DNA from: [Clostridium] saccharolyticum WM1
GTDB lineage: Bacteria; Bacillota; Clostridia; Lachnospirales; Lachnospiraceae
NCBI RefSeq assembly: GCF_000144625.1
Contig: NC_014376.1
Coordinates: 4,364,501 to 4,428,500, forward strand
Direction: 5' to 3'
DNA length: 64,000 nt
Both the position numbers and the translations under genes were made by a program. Position 1 is the first letter of the stretch, and every line of letters starts with the position of its first letter. This document shows, one piece after another, positions 23,896 to 34,238 of this stretch. The notes beneath the pieces were generated by a model. It had not been told where the DNA came from and did not search any database. It worked only from the letters and a program-made list of their open reading frames with translations.

Positions 23896-24831
23896 TCACA
23901 GAAAAGGGAGTGTGGGATACTCCCGGATGGACCTTCCTTTCCGCAGCGTAATTTTATCTCTCTCTTCCACCTTTCCGCAAAGCAGGGGACTATTTGCATT
24001 ATATAATGCAGACATCCTCTTCACTGCTTCCGCGCTGTCATTGGCATAGCAGTACCTGCACCCGGCCAGGCAGGTATCATAGGCTCCCACCTCAATGCTT
24101 TCCAGGCAGCCGCATTCCATTCTCTGATTTTTATCCTTTCTCCGGCATACCGGGCCGCCTAACAGATGTTCTGCCATCAAAGGATCAATGCAGCTTCCCC
24201 TGGACACTCCCACAGAACTTAAATCAATCTTTTCTGCACATGCCTCAATCCTGAGACCGTAGGCGTCTGCAATCCTGGCCAGCCCTCCCCCCAGCTTCTT
24301 CATCCCTTCTTCACTCAACTCATTTACCGGGATACCACTCATGTTTCGTTCTGTTTTCCCATACTTGTCCAGAAAACTGATCACGACCTTTTCCGCCGAC
24401 CCCCATACACTCCCGGCGATCTTCTCAAAGGCCCGCAAATGGTATTCCTCATTGTATCGGCTGTTAAGAAATATGGGATCATAACGCCATACCATACGGT
24501 CCTTTCCCACCTGTTCCGCCGTCTTATTGAACACATTGATCATTCGTCTTTTATCCGGCAGCCCGGGCTCCACATCCTCCCCATATCCAGTCAGCGTGAA
24601 TTGGATGTAAAAAGGAGTGTCTCCCAGCTCCCGGATCCGTTTCATCATTGGCTCCGGGTTTTTCGTCCAGAATACGATTAACTCCACCTGATCCGGAGAA
24701 AGGTCGATGCGGCTGATCTGACGGCTGTTCCTTGGATTTCTTACATAAAGGTATCCTTCCTTCCGTCTGTTAAAAAACCAATCCGGATAAAACTGCGGAA
24801 TATCCGTCCGCCTGCTGACACTGAGTATCAT
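23896..24831 (-). CDS. DUF1848-family protein with C-terminal cysteine cluster
   Basis: 311 residues from the ATG at 24831 (AAAGGAGAGG upstream; the open frame reaches 24897). N-terminal MILSVSRRTDIPQFYPDWFFNR and VFWTKNP are hallmarks of DUF1848. The C-terminal part has CGCLESIEVGAYDTCLAGC then RYCYA, a cysteine cluster that could bind a metal or Fe-S centre. The family is uncharacterised; radical-SAM-like chemistry has been suggested by the Cys pattern, but I would not claim it. Monocistronic, leftward. Confidence 0.85.
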   Translation of the reverse strand: MILSVSRRTDIPQFYPDWFFNRRKEGYLYVRNPRNSRQISRIDLSPDQVELIVFWTKNPEPMMKRIRELGDTPFYIQFTLTGYGEDVEPGLPDKRRMINVFNKTAEQVGKDRMVWRYDPIFLNSRYNEEYHLRAFEKIAGSVWGSAEKVVISFLDKYGKTERNMSGIPVNELSEEGMKKLGGGLARIADAYGLRIEACAEKIDLSSVGVSRGSCIDPLMAEHLLGGPVCRRKDKNQRMECGCLESIEVGAYDTCLAGCRYCYANDSAEAVKRMSALYNANSPLLCGKVEERDKITLRKGRSIREYPTLPFL

Positions 24832-25078
24832 ACCGTCCCTCTCCTTTCTCTTCTTCGTAAAGCCATTATACGCCGTCAAAGGGCCGGCTTCAACCATATC
24901 CTGCTATAATCTTTGATTTTAAGTTAATTCGTGCCGTAAATAGAAGGACTTTGTAAAACAAAAATCATGGCATACGGCTGGAAAAACTTGGCAACATGTT
25001 TCGGCGCCCATCTGGGAATTCTGTTTAATGAAATGAAGCAGTTTTTTAATTGAAATCATTTATGATCGGAGGATCACC

Positions 25079-25471
25079 ATGAAGAACGAACCCGTATTCT
25101 TAACTGACAAAAACCATAACATCATTCTGGAATCCATTACCGGAACTCCCAATGCCGCACTTCCGGACAGCTTAAAACCATTTGAAGTTTTGGAACCCAA
25201 TACTTCAGACGGCGCTGCAGAAAAGCATGTCCCCGTTATTGAATCAGAGGGAAACCATGTGACAATAAAGGTCGGCAGCATATTCCACCCCATGACTGAG
25301 GATCACAGCATTGCCTGGATCTGTTTGCAGACAACGGCAGGAACTGTCATGAGGGTAAGCTTAAGTCCGAATTGTCAGCCAATGGCATGCTTTACACTGG
25401 AAAAAGGTGATACTCCAAAGGCAGCTTTTGCTTACTGCAATCTTCATGGATTCTGGAAAACAGAGGCATAA
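25079..25471 (+). CDS. Superoxide reductase lacking the rubredoxin-type centre
   Basis: 130 residues. The catalytic neelaredoxin-type domain is complete: EKHVPVIE, FHPMTEDHSIAWI and AYCNLHGFWK supply the four His and one Cys ligands of the iron site. The N-terminal part (1-38), which in desulfoferrodoxin binds a second iron through four Cys, has no cysteine at all (MKNEPVFLTDKNHNIILES). The enzyme reduces superoxide to peroxide in anaerobes, here probably taking electrons directly from rubredoxin. GGAGG precedes the ATG and a strong terminator follows. Monocistronic. Confidence 0.9.
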   Translation: MKNEPVFLTDKNHNIILESITGTPNAALPDSLKPFEVLEPNTSDGAAEKHVPVIESEGNHVTIKVGSIFHPMTEDHSIAWICLQTTAGTVMRVSLSPNCQPMACFTLEKGDTPKAAFAYCNLHGFWKTEA

Positions 25472-25472
25472 C

Positions 25473-25508
25473 AAAAAAAGCCTTCCCAAACCGGGATTGG
25501 CTTTTTTT
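25473..25508 (+). terminator. Terminator of superoxide reductase gene
   Basis: AAAAAAAGCC pairs with GGCTTTTTTT around an inner CCC / GGG step; U run follows. It starts 2 bases after the stop codon. Confidence 0.85.
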
Positions 25509-25668
25509 ATTTTAATATGCTGACATCGTCTATATGGCACCCTGACAGGGCATCCCCAAACGGTCCCTTCTTCATGTGCTATCACTGCCTGGCCTTAGAA
25601 ATAAGGCATCCGACACCATATCCATAAAGTCTGCTGTGAGAACTCAATAGGCTAAATGCACACCACTT

Positions 25669-26397
25669 CTATTTATGAAAATGTACCGTAAAATTACACT
25701 TGTCCCCTCTTGTATAGGATCTGGAATACTCTATGACCCTTTCATCCTCATCATAGGTGGTGCAGGAAAAAAGGAATACTGTCTGGTCTTTGGAAATATC
25801 CAGAAGCCTTGCATCCGCCTGGGTAAGCTGGACCAGATCCAGGGTCTGCCATGCCCTTACCGGATTTATGCCATAGAATTTATAAATTTCAAACATGCTG
25901 AATACCGAAAGATCAATGCCTTCTACCTTGGGAACCAGATCATAGGGAATATAAATCTCCTGCATGGCAATAGGCTCTCCGTTTGCAAAATCTAGCCGTT
26001 TAATATAATACAGGCTTTCCTCTTCGCCCATATGAAACATTTCCCCATATTTGGGGCCTGCTGGCCGCTGGCCTCTCTGTAATATCTTTTTCTTTGGCTG
26101 AATTTTTTTATCATCCATTGTCTGGGAAAATCCACCCAGGACCTCCAGATCCCGTTCAATGGGTGCCATGACATAAACGCCCTTCCCCTGGACTCGTTTC
26201 AAAAGACCTTCCTTTACCAGCTCATCAATGGCACTTCGCACGGTCAGCCTGTTGATGCCGTACATTTCCGCCAGGGCATTCTCAGACGGTATCGCTGTTC
26301 CCGGAAGGTATTCTCCCTCTTCGATTTTATTTCTGACCACTTCCCTTAACTGTAAGTAAATGGACGATTGATAATCTATTTCAGTCGGCTTCTTCAA
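25669..26397 (-). CDS. GntR/UTRA-family regulator
   Basis: 242 residues from a TTG at 26397, chosen because AAGGAG lies 8 bases upstream and the domain begins right after; the open frame continues to 26463. Winged helix: SSIYLQLREVVRNKIEEGEY, IPSENALAEMYGINRLTVRS, KRVQGKGVYV. UTRA domain from about 85 to 240, ending EYSRSYTRGDKCNFTVHF. No catabolic or transport gene lies beside it except a second GntR regulator, so its target is probably elsewhere. Confidence 0.88.
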   Translation of the reverse strand: MKKPTEIDYQSSIYLQLREVVRNKIEEGEYLPGTAIPSENALAEMYGINRLTVRSAIDELVKEGLLKRVQGKGVYVMAPIERDLEVLGGFSQTMDDKKIQPKKKILQRGQRPAGPKYGEMFHMGEEESLYYIKRLDFANGEPIAMQEIYIPYDLVPKVEGIDLSVFSMFEIYKFYGINPVRAWQTLDLVQLTQADARLLDISKDQTVFLFSCTTYDEDERVIEYSRSYTRGDKCNFTVHFHK

Positions 26398-26659
26398 CGT
26401 AAAATCTCCTTCCTTACCAGGCTCCCCTGCATTCCAGCATAATACGGGAATTGGTTGACCCATTTCAAGCGTTCTATCATCTCTGTTCCCTCCAGAAGAC
26501 CCTTTAAAAAACCTGGGATGCCGCCGTCTCCTGATCCCATGGCATCCTCTGCCCTACAGGGAATCATTCCATACTAAAAAAACCCTTTCCCAGTATATAA
26601 CCCGGTTCTCCCAGGGTAACAATGGTCAATTCCTTGGCATGACCTCCAAGCCGAACATA

Positions 26660-27382
26660 TCAGAGCCGTTGTAACTCACTGGCAAAACAGACGTATTCTG
26701 AGCGGGTAATGGATTTAAAGTATTCAAATACTTTTCCGTTTTCATCAACAGCAACTCCTGATTGGCTGATCACCGGCTCTCCCTTGCTGACACTTAAATC
26801 CTGTGCTTCCTTTTCATCGCAGTAAGCGATGCTCAGCACCTCCCTGCCTCCTGTAATATCCAGGCCATATTCCTTTTTTAGAATTTCATACAGGGATGCA
26901 TTTTCTGTAATATGCATTTCAAGCTTTGGGAAACGCTGGTAATCCAGATAGGATGTCTCATACATGACGGGACGGCCTTCCAGAAGCCGGATGCGGGCCA
27001 CGCGCAATAGCTTGTGACCAAGGGGAAGCTCCATCTTTTTCCCGATGGATTTTGTTGTTTCATATAGTTCCACTGCAACCACTTTTGTTGAAACTTCCCT
27101 GCCTGCTTTCCAGGCAGTCTCATAAAAGCCCTCCACATCCTGAAGATTTTTCATAAGCTTTTTCCTTGACACATAGGTCCCGGAACCATTTTTGCTGTAG
27201 ATCTTTCCTTCCAGGACCAACTGCCTGATAGCACTCCTGAGGGTCGTCCTGTTAAGATTCCACATGGTGCACATGGCTCGCTCTGAAGGCAGTTTATCAT
27301 CTGGCTTTAACTTTTTTTCAATAATATGATTTTCTATCTTTTCCATCGCTTCTTCGCGGGGTCTTTGATTTTCCGGACTCAT
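26660..27382 (-). CDS. GntR/UTRA-family regulator
   Basis: 240 residues from the ATG at 27382 (AGGAAAAGGA upstream; frame open to 27418). The winged helix has LPSERAMCTMWNLNRTTLRS and KNGSGTYVSRKK; the UTRA domain runs from about 85 with GHKLLRVARIRLLEGRPVMYE and ends FEYFKSITRSEYVCFAS. It is distinct from the neighbouring GntR protein. It lies 262 bases upstream of that gene on the same strand and about 100 bases after the chemoreceptor gene start of its own operon side. No ligand can be inferred. Confidence 0.88.
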   Translation of the reverse strand: MSPENQRPREEAMEKIENHIIEKKLKPDDKLPSERAMCTMWNLNRTTLRSAIRQLVLEGKIYSKNGSGTYVSRKKLMKNLQDVEGFYETAWKAGREVSTKVVAVELYETTKSIGKKMELPLGHKLLRVARIRLLEGRPVMYETSYLDYQRFPKLEMHITENASLYEILKKEYGLDITGGREVLSIAYCDEKEAQDLSVSKGEPVISQSGVAVDENGKVFEYFKSITRSEYVCFASELQRL

Positions 27383-27482
27383 GGCAGATATTCCTTTTCC
27401 TGTAGATTTTATTTCCAATGATATCTAATTAAATCTTAAGTCATCCGCCACCTGGTGTCAACTCGCTGACACGAAAACTTTA

Positions 27483-29438
27483 CTAATCTGTTCTTTGGTT
27501 CCCGTTTATTATGAATTTCGAAACCTCCTGTTTTAAAATTCCGGCCTGTGCTGCCAGCTCTTCACTGGAGGAGGAGCTTTCCTGGGCGGTTGCAGCATTC
27601 GCCTGAACGACAGCCGATACCTGATACAGCCCTTCCCTGATCTGTTCCATGGTCCGGGCCTGCTCCTGGGAAGCGGCTTGGATCTCTTGGATTACCTGTT
27701 CCAGAAGTGCGGATTTTCCGGAGATCTTCTTAAGGACTTCCGCCGTCTCATCCGTCTGCTGCTTTCCCTCGGATACCGCCTTTCCCGTACGGCCGATCAA
27801 CTGGGCCGTCTGTTTTGCCGCTTCCGCGGATTTGGCCGATAAGTTTCTTACCTCTTCCGCAACTACTGCAAATCCCCGTCCCGCATCTCCGGCACGGGCT
27901 GCTTCCACAGCAGCATTTAAGGCTAAAATATTGGTCTGGAACGCAATATCCTCAATCATTTTCGTAATCCCGGATATCTTTTCAGAAAACAGGCTTATTT
28001 CTTTCATGGTCGCATGAAGACTCTCCATATGCCGGTTTCCTGATTTGACCATTGATGCGGATTGATTGACATAATCCCAGGCTTTCTTCACATGATCCGC
28101 ATTATTTACGGCCTTTCCAGAAACATTTGCAATGGATGCATTTAATTCCTCCACGGTTTCTGCCTGTACGGCTGCCCCGGAAGCAAGGGCCTGTGAAACA
28201 TCGGAAACCTGCCCGGCCCTATAATTGACTTCCTCGGATGAGGAACGGATCGTTATCATGGTATCATTTAAGCGGGCTGCGATCATTTCCATGGAACTGC
28301 GTATGCCGTTAAATTCTCCGGGATATCTGCAGCTGCTTCGGACGGATAAGTTCCCATAGGAAATCTCCTGTAAAAACCGGGATATATCATAGATAATATT
28401 TCTGTACGTTCCTGCCATTTCATTGACCTTTTCCCCGATTCTGCCAATTTCATCCCTGCGTTCCAGGCTAAGCTCGACACCCAGATCTCCGGCAGACAGC
28501 CTGTCAATGGCATCAACTACCCGTCCCATGGGTCTTGTGATCCGGTTGGTGATCCGAAGCATGGCAAAGACTGCTAATATCAAAGACACAATACCCAGAA
28601 TGACTGCATTTAACATGGAAGTCATGACGCCGGACATAAATTCCGATTCTGAGGCCGTTACATTTACGGACCAGCCATTGGTACCTTTTACGGGAGTGTA
28701 GGAACCGAACTTTTTTTCTCCGTTCCATTGGTAGAAACCAAAACCGGTTTCCCCTCTGGTCATTGCAGCCTCCAGCTTTGCAATCTCTCCGTATACGGCC
28801 TGATTGCTTTTTGCAGCCTCCGTATTATTTTGCCGTGACAATACCTGGGAAAAATCTTCATATGCCACTTTTGTTCCATCCCGGTTTATAATATAAGTAC
28901 TCCCCGTATCTCCAAGCTTTGTATCAGCGATCATTGTCTCAAAAACAGAATATGGGAATTCCAGAATAATCACCAGGTCATCATAAGGGTACGCATATTC
29001 ATAGGAAACGGAGTCCTTATGAATCATTGGATCTGACAGAAAAGGGGTCCCCTTTTTTGCCTGCACATAGGTATTTTCCTGTTTATAGGATTTTCCATTG
29101 ACAATGGACAGCCCGTCAGCGGATATAATATCGATATTATTAAGGCCATACTGGGAACATGAGATCCTTAAAAATATGTTGATATTTCCATCTTTTTGTA
29201 AATTACCTTTCATGTAAAGGGCTATGGATTCGGCTATGATGGAATACTCCTTTAGCTGCTGGGTGATTTTTTCTGAAACCAGCTCCGAAGTTTCCTTCAG
29301 GCTTTTTGCCAGGGATTTTCTGGTGGTATCGTATGTCAGATAAATAGAGCCTGCAGACAGCACGAATACAATGGAAATGATACAAGCCATTGTAAAGGTC
29401 ACCAGCTCTTTTTTTATTCCCCTATTGTTTCTTTTCAT
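27483..29438 (-). CDS. Methyl-accepting chemotaxis protein
   Basis: 651 residues. TM1 about 12-34, a periplasm-facing dCache sensor (about 40-275) with [16 protein letters not shown]2 about 280-300, HAMP (about 300-355), then the signalling domain with the hairpin tip region [20 protein letters not shown] and [20 protein letters not shown]. dCache domains in Firmicutes commonly bind amino acids or other small molecules. No chemotaxis genes flank it. It ends [11 protein letters not shown] without a CheR-binding pentapeptide. Confidence 0.93.
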   Translation of the reverse strand: MKRNNRGIKKELVTFTMACIISIVFVLSAGSIYLTYDTTRKSLAKSLKETSELVSEKITQQLKEYSIIAESIALYMKGNLQKDGNINIFLRISCSQYGLNNIDIISADGLSIVNGKSYKQENTYVQAKKGTPFLSDPMIHKDSVSYEYAYPYDDLVIILEFPYSVFETMIADTKLGDTGSTYIINRDGTKVAYEDFSQVLSRQNNTEAAKSNQAVYGEIAKLEAAMTRGETGFGFYQWNGEKKFGSYTPVKGTNGWSVNVTASESEFMSGVMTSMLNAVILGIVSLILAVFAMLRITNRITRPMGRVVDAIDRLSAGDLGVELSLERRDEIGRIGEKVNEMAGTYRNIIYDISRFLQEISYGNLSVRSSCRYPGEFNGIRSSMEMIAARLNDTMITIRSSSEEVNYRAGQVSDVSQALASGAAVQAETVEELNASIANVSGKAVNNADHVKKAWDYVNQSASMVKSGNRHMESLHATMKEISLFSEKISGITKMIEDIAFQTNILALNAAVEAARAGDAGRGFAVVAEEVRNLSAKSAEAAKQTAQLIGRTGKAVSEGKQQTDETAEVLKKISGKSALLEQVIQEIQAASQEQARTMEQIREGLYQVSAVVQANAATAQESSSSSEELAAQAGILKQEVSKFIINGNQRTD

Positions 29439-29642
29439 ATTTAGTTATCCTCCCATATCCGAATGATACCCTGCAGGTCCTTCTCACAGCGGTTCAATGG
29501 GTATATCGGACAATATTCAGATAACTATATAGTATTTACCTATTTTTTACAATAACTTGTGCAATTTTTTACAAACAGAGAAGAACAAGTGGCCAGTAAC
29601 CTGTTTCTAAGTGGGAGCCCCCTGTTTCTTTCTTCTATGGAA

Positions 29643-29684
29643 TTAAAAAAGAGCTGCCGCATCTTCATGCAACAGCTTTTTATC
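29643..29684 (-). terminator. Terminator of tRNA-Tyr/tRNA-Leu transcript
   Basis: On the leftward strand AAAAAGCTG pairs with CAGCTCTTTTTT across an inner GCAT / ATGC step, followed by U. It starts directly after tRNA-Leu. Confidence 0.8.
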
Positions 29685-29685
29685 A

Positions 29686-29771
29686 TGCCGGCGACCGGAA
29701 TCGAACCGGTACGGGAGGTAAGTCCCGCAGGATTTTAAGTCCTGTGCGTCTGCCAGTTCCGCCACGCCGGC
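29686..29771 (-). tRNA. tRNA-Leu(UAA)
   Basis: 86 bases with a long variable arm; acceptor GCCGGCG / CGCCGGC, anticodon loop CTTAAAA gives TAA, T-arm CCGGTTCGATTCCGG. Confidence 0.95.
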
Positions 29772-29811
29772 ATTCTCTGATACCGTTCCACTTCTTACGA
29801 ACGGTATTAAA

Positions 29812-29893
29812 TGGGTGGAGAAGGATTCGAACCTTCGAAGTCGTCGACAACAGATTTACAGTCTGCCCCCTTTGGCCGCTCGGGAACCCACCC
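29812..29893 (-). tRNA. tRNA-Tyr(GUA)
   Basis: 82 bases, class II with long variable arm; 5' GGGTGGGTTCCCGAGCGGCC, anticodon loop CTGTAAA gives GTA, T-arm AAGGTTCGAATCCTT. First of a two-tRNA transcript with tRNA-Leu. Confidence 0.93.
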
Positions 29894-29973
29894 ATGCTTT
29901 TTATAAGCAAGCGAGTGTTATTTTATCATAGAGGCATTAAAAAATCAAGGTTTTTTTATAAAAAATATAATTT

Positions 29974-32103
29974 CTAATCCCGGTCCGCCACCAGTAAAAG
30001 GGAGCTGGTTCCCGGCATGGAGACAAGCACCTGGCCATCCTTTACTCCATAGGGAATTCTGCCCACATTATACCCATTTTCATAGGTCAGCATGTAACGG
30101 GACATGGTTTCTCCATCCCTCATCCCCAACTGCCATACCGGGATCATGACCTGCCGCTCTTCGGTCAAATTATTGACCGCAACCACGCAAATACTGTCAC
30201 CCAAAAAACGCCCATAGGAAATCAGATGCTTCCCGGCCAGAAGCCGTTTCAAAGACCCAAGGCGCAGAGCCGGTATGCTATGGTGAAGGCCTGTCATGTA
30301 CCGGTGAAATTCGATCAGTTCCAGATCCTCTCTGCCCCATGGATAAGTCCTCCGGTTATCCGGGTCCGTCCAGCCGCAGACCCCTGCCTCATCCCCATAA
30401 TAAATGGTGGGAGCGCCGGGCCAGGTCATCTGGATCATCACCGCCTCCCGGAAAATCCCATTATGGATGCCCTGGGAAGCAGCCTCCGGGCCCAGCGTGG
30501 AGGTCCTCCCTACTCTTTGGTTGGTCCTTGTCATAAATCGGGAATGGTCATGGTTTGACAGCTCATTCATGGCAGCCTGGATGGAGCCCGTCATCATACG
30601 GCTCATATGATAATTCATGGATTTAAAAAAGCTTTCTCCGTCTCCAAACAGACTGGGGTTGCTTTCATCGCTGTGCTTTTCCATACCTGTAAGAAACCAG
30701 GTCACCGGCTCCATAAATGCATCGTAATTCATAACCGTATCCCACTGGTCCCCCTGAAGCCAGCCGGATGGATCCCCATAGTGCTCCGCCAGCACAAGGG
30801 CCTCCGGATTGGCCTCCTTTACCGCATTTCTGAAATCTCTCCAGAACTTATGGTTGTAATCGCTGCTGTGGCCTAAATCAGCCGCCACGTCAAGGCGCCA
30901 TCCGTCTACCTTGTAAGGCGGGGAGACCCATTTCCGGGCGATCCGCAGGATGTATTCATACAGGGTCTGTGAATCCTCATAATTAAGCTTTGGAAGTGTG
31001 GAATGTCCCCACCAGCCGTCATAGGAACCGTTATAGGGCCATGCTTCCCCGTCGTAAAATTTAAAAAACGTCCGGTAAGGACTGTCCTTTGATACATAGG
31101 CTCCCGGCTCGTACCTCCCTGACATTTCATAAATACGCTCTCCATCCAGCCATTTATTAAAAGAACCGCAATGATTAAATACCCCATCCAGGATCACTTT
31201 CATCCCCCGCTTGTGTACTTCTTCCACAAACCGGGCAAAAAAATCATTGCTGGCTTCTAAATTCTCCTTATCCGTTGTCCGGATCATGTATTTCGTGGCA
31301 GACCGGTTATCCTCTGCATCAGGTGCCACCGGCTGCCCTCCATCCTTTAGGATCACCCCATAATGGGGATCAATGTGGTCGTAGTCCTGACAATCATACT
31401 TATGATTGGAGGGAGATACAAATATGGGATTAAAATAAATTACATCGACTCCCAGGTTCTTTAAGTAATCCAGCTTATCCCATACCCCCTGCAGATCACC
31501 GCCGTAAAAATACCCCACATCCATCTGGTTGGGATATTTCTCCCAGTCCTCCACACGGGACACAGGCCGGCCAATGTATACATATTCCCTGTCCACCACA
31601 TCATTGGTCCTGTCTCCGTTGCAGAACCGGTCTACATAGATCTGATACATAACGGCTCCCTTTGCCCAGTCAGGGGTAGAAAAACCAGGAACTATACGAA
31701 AATTAAACCCTTCCTGATTCTCCCCGGAAATGCCCAGACGGTTATAGTAACAGACCTCCTGGCCCTTCACCACCTTAAAGCAATAACTGATTTTCTCATA
31801 CACTGCCGTTAATCTATATTTATAATAATCAAACAGCCCGTCGGACTCTGCCTTTTCCATGGCTGTTTCTCCGCATAATCCTGCCTGAATATAACAGACC
31901 TGGTCCACATCATCCTTTGCCGTCCGAAAAAATAGGATCACATCATCCCCCATACCGGGTTCTGCCGGGAATCGGAAACTTTCTGTCTCATCGGTAAATA
32001 ACGCATCTCTATTTAACGCCTCAGCCTGGAAGCACATATCATTTTCATTTCCTTTCTCGTGGTCTACACATTCTATTTTATCCGATTGAATCAAAATATA
32101 CAA
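29974..32103 (-). CDS. Alpha-amylase-family glycosidase (neopullulanase-like, GH13)
   Basis: 709 residues, no signal peptide, so cytoplasmic. An N-terminal beta-sandwich (about 1-130) resembles CBM34 of neopullulanase/cyclomaltodextrinase. The GH13 barrel shows region I DGVFNH, region II GWRLDVAAD (nucleophile Asp), region III LAEHYGD (acid Glu) and region IV LSNHDHSRF (Asp). The C-terminal beta domain ends in SSLLLVADRD. It should hydrolyse maltodextrins or cyclodextrins imported by ABC transporters; no transporter is adjacent. A terminator-like hairpin lies just upstream. Confidence 0.9.
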   Translation of the reverse strand: MYILIQSDKIECVDHEKGNENDMCFQAEALNRDALFTDETESFRFPAEPGMGDDVILFFRTAKDDVDQVCYIQAGLCGETAMEKAESDGLFDYYKYRLTAVYEKISYCFKVVKGQEVCYYNRLGISGENQEGFNFRIVPGFSTPDWAKGAVMYQIYVDRFCNGDRTNDVVDREYVYIGRPVSRVEDWEKYPNQMDVGYFYGGDLQGVWDKLDYLKNLGVDVIYFNPIFVSPSNHKYDCQDYDHIDPHYGVILKDGGQPVAPDAEDNRSATKYMIRTTDKENLEASNDFFARFVEEVHKRGMKVILDGVFNHCGSFNKWLDGERIYEMSGRYEPGAYVSKDSPYRTFFKFYDGEAWPYNGSYDGWWGHSTLPKLNYEDSQTLYEYILRIARKWVSPPYKVDGWRLDVAADLGHSSDYNHKFWRDFRNAVKEANPEALVLAEHYGDPSGWLQGDQWDTVMNYDAFMEPVTWFLTGMEKHSDESNPSLFGDGESFFKSMNYHMSRMMTGSIQAAMNELSNHDHSRFMTRTNQRVGRTSTLGPEAASQGIHNGIFREAVMIQMTWPGAPTIYYGDEAGVCGWTDPDNRRTYPWGREDLELIEFHRYMTGLHHSIPALRLGSLKRLLAGKHLISYGRFLGDSICVVAVNNLTEERQVMIPVWQLGMRDGETMSRYMLTYENGYNVGRIPYGVKDGQVLVSMPGTSSLLLVADRD

Positions 32104-32129
32104 CCCTGCCTTTCTATGACAAAGGCAGA

Positions 32130-32161
32130 AAAAACGGCCAGCGGGGCAGCTGACCGTTTTT
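32130..32161. terminator. Two-way terminator-like hairpin
   Basis: AAAAACGGCCAGC (32130-32142) and GCTGACCGTTTTT (32149-32161) pair with one mismatch and have A/T runs on both sides. It lies between the ftsH terminator and the GH13 start. Confidence 0.7.
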
Positions 32162-32325
32162 CGGAGAAGGTATTTCGTTTCTTATGGGGTGTAGCAAAAA
32201 CTATATAATGTATTGGGGGGGTTTACGATTATTACTATACCACGGCAGAGAAAATAAGTGTGCACAAACATCATTTTTTTACTTATAATTTTTTATGCAT
32301 TTTTTCTCTGCCTCCGCACTAAACA

Positions 32326-32380
32326 CAAAAAAGCGCAGATTCCAGAGAAAAACTTAGATATTTTCCCGGATTCTGCGCTT
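32326..32380 (-). terminator. Terminator of the ftsH operon
   Basis: A 13-bp stem (GGATTCTGCGCTT 32368-32380 with AAGCGCAGATTCC 32331-32343, one mismatch) followed on the leftward strand by a U run. It lies 29 bases after the ftsH stop. With the hairpin at 32130 it accounts for the 305-base gap. Confidence 0.85.
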
Positions 32381-32408
32381 CTATCCAATTGAAGCCGGCA
32401 GAAGGCTT

Positions 32409-34229
32409 TTAGCCTTCTGCAGCTGCAGAGAACAGATTTTCGAATTCCTGCTGGCCAATCTTTTCTTTTTCCATGAGCAGCTTACAGCAGGCATGGAGAA
32501 TCTCCTCATGCTTTAAGATGATTTCCTTTGCCTTATCATAACACTCATCAATGATTCGTTTTACTTCGTTGTCAATGGTATTGGCTACCTGGCCGCCATA
32601 GCTCTTTGCATGAGCCAGATCCCTGCCGATAAAGACCTCATCACCATCGTTGTCATAATTAATCATGCCCACCTTATCGGACATTCCATACTGAGTCACC
32701 ATGGCTCTGGCCGTGGCTGTGGCCTGCTTGATATCCTGGGAGGCTCCGGTAGTGATATCACCGAATATAAGCTCCTCAGCGATCCTTCCGCCTAAATCCA
32801 CCATGATGTCCTGAAGCATCTTGCCTCTGGTGTTGAACATATGGTCATTTTCAGGCAATGGCATGGTATATCCGGCTGCTCCCACACCCGTAGGAATAAT
32901 GGAAATGGTATGCACCGGTCCTTCGTCAGGAAGCAGATGGAATAAAATTGCATGGCCTGCTTCGTGGTAAGCGGTGATCCTCTTTTCCTTCTCGGTTATT
33001 ACCTTGCTCTTTTTTTCAGCTCCGATCCCCACCTTTACAAAGGCCTTATCAACATCCGCCTGGTTAATGAATTTCTTACTGTTTCTGGCTGCATAAATAG
33101 CGGCCTCATTCATAAGGTTCTCTAAATCCGCACCGGTGAATCCAGCCGTTGTCTGTGCAATTCTCCTTAAATCCACATCTTCTCCCAATGGTTTTTCCTT
33201 GGAGTGGACTTTAAGGATTTCCTCTCTTCCTTTAACATCAGGCCTGCCGACTCCAACCTTCCGGTCAAAACGACCGGGACGCAGGATCGCCGGGTCCAGG
33301 ATATCCACCCGGTTTGTAGCCGCCATAACGATGATACCTTCATTGATCCCGAAGCCATCCATCTCGACAAGAAGCTGGTTTAAGGTCTGCTCTCTCTCAT
33401 CGTGACCGCCGCCCATACCCGTTCCTCTGCGGCGGGCTACGGCATCTATCTCATCGATGAATATGATACATGGGGCATGCTTTTTGCCTTCTTCAAACAA
33501 ATCTCTCACGCGGGATGCACCCACACCTACAAACATTTCCACAAAATCGGAACCGGAAATGGAGAAAAACGGCACTCCTGCCTCTCCTGCCACTGCCTTG
33601 GCAAGAAGGGTCTTTCCTGTTCCGGGAGGTCCCACAAGAAGGATCCCCTTTGGAATCCGGGCTCCCACACTGGTATACTTCTGAGGATTCTTTAAGAAGT
33701 CGACCACTTCTTCCAGCTCCTCTTTTTCCTCTTCCAGCCCTGCTACCTTACCGAAGTTCACCTTATTGGCATCTTTTGCAAGATGAGCCCGGCTTCTTCC
33801 AAAATTCATCATTTTGGCATTGGCGCTTCCTGCCCCTGCTCTGGCATTCATCAGCATAAACAAAAAAACTAAAACTACTGCCGTCAGGATCAACGGAAGC
33901 GTAATGGTCAGAAATAAATTCTCCTTTTGTACTGCATCCACCGTATAGGTGATTCCATTTCGGTCCAAACGATCCTGAATTTCAATGACATTAGACACAT
34001 TGGCCTGTTTTGATGAACCGTCAGTCATGGCCATCTCGATCCTTCCTGTTGGGGGCGGGTCGTTCTGCCTGATGGTTGCTGAGGTAATGGTCCCATTATC
34101 AATCGCCTGCATCAGCTCCTGGTTGGTAATGATCCCACTCTTTTGGGGCAGTCTACTGGCAAATATAAGCATGATGACCAGAAGGAGCAAAAATCCCAAA
34201 CCTCTGAATGGTTGCTGTTGTTTCAACAT
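32409..34229 (-). CDS. ftsH: ATP-dependent zinc metalloprotease FtsH
   Basis: 606 residues. Two membrane helices (about 12-28 and 108-128) flank a small external domain. AAA+ module: Walker [14 protein letters not shown], Walker [14 protein letters not shown] with [20 protein letters not shown]. The zinc protease motif is HEAGH, with the third ligand Asp further on. It degrades membrane and regulatory proteins. It is last gene of the tilS-hpt-ftsH block, an order also found in Bacillus subtilis, and starts 10 bases after hpt. Confidence 0.97.
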   Translation of the reverse strand: MLKQQQPFRGLGFLLLLVIMLIFASRLPQKSGIITNQELMQAIDNGTITSATIRQNDPPPTGRIEMAMTDGSSKQANVSNVIEIQDRLDRNGITYTVDAVQKENLFLTITLPLILTAVVLVFLFMLMNARAGAGSANAKMMNFGRSRAHLAKDANKVNFGKVAGLEEEKEELEEVVDFLKNPQKYTSVGARIPKGILLVGPPGTGKTLLAKAVAGEAGVPFFSISGSDFVEMFVGVGASRVRDLFEEGKKHAPCIIFIDEIDAVARRRGTGMGGGHDEREQTLNQLLVEMDGFGINEGIIVMAATNRVDILDPAILRPGRFDRKVGVGRPDVKGREEILKVHSKEKPLGEDVDLRRIAQTTAGFTGADLENLMNEAAIYAARNSKKFINQADVDKAFVKVGIGAEKKSKVITEKEKRITAYHEAGHAILFHLLPDEGPVHTISIIPTGVGAAGYTMPLPENDHMFNTRGKMLQDIMVDLGGRIAEELIFGDITTGASQDIKQATATARAMVTQYGMSDKVGMINYDNDGDEVFIGRDLAHAKSYGGQVANTIDNEVKRIIDECYDKAKEIILKHEEILHACCKLLMEKEKIGQQEFENLFSAAAEG

Positions 34230-34238
34230 GCTGCCTCC

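Noticed and set aside
29683..29977. ORFs over tRNA-Leu/tRNA-Tyr
   Set aside because: Same artefact: frames such as RRIRTFEVVDNRFTVCPLWP come from tRNA sequence.
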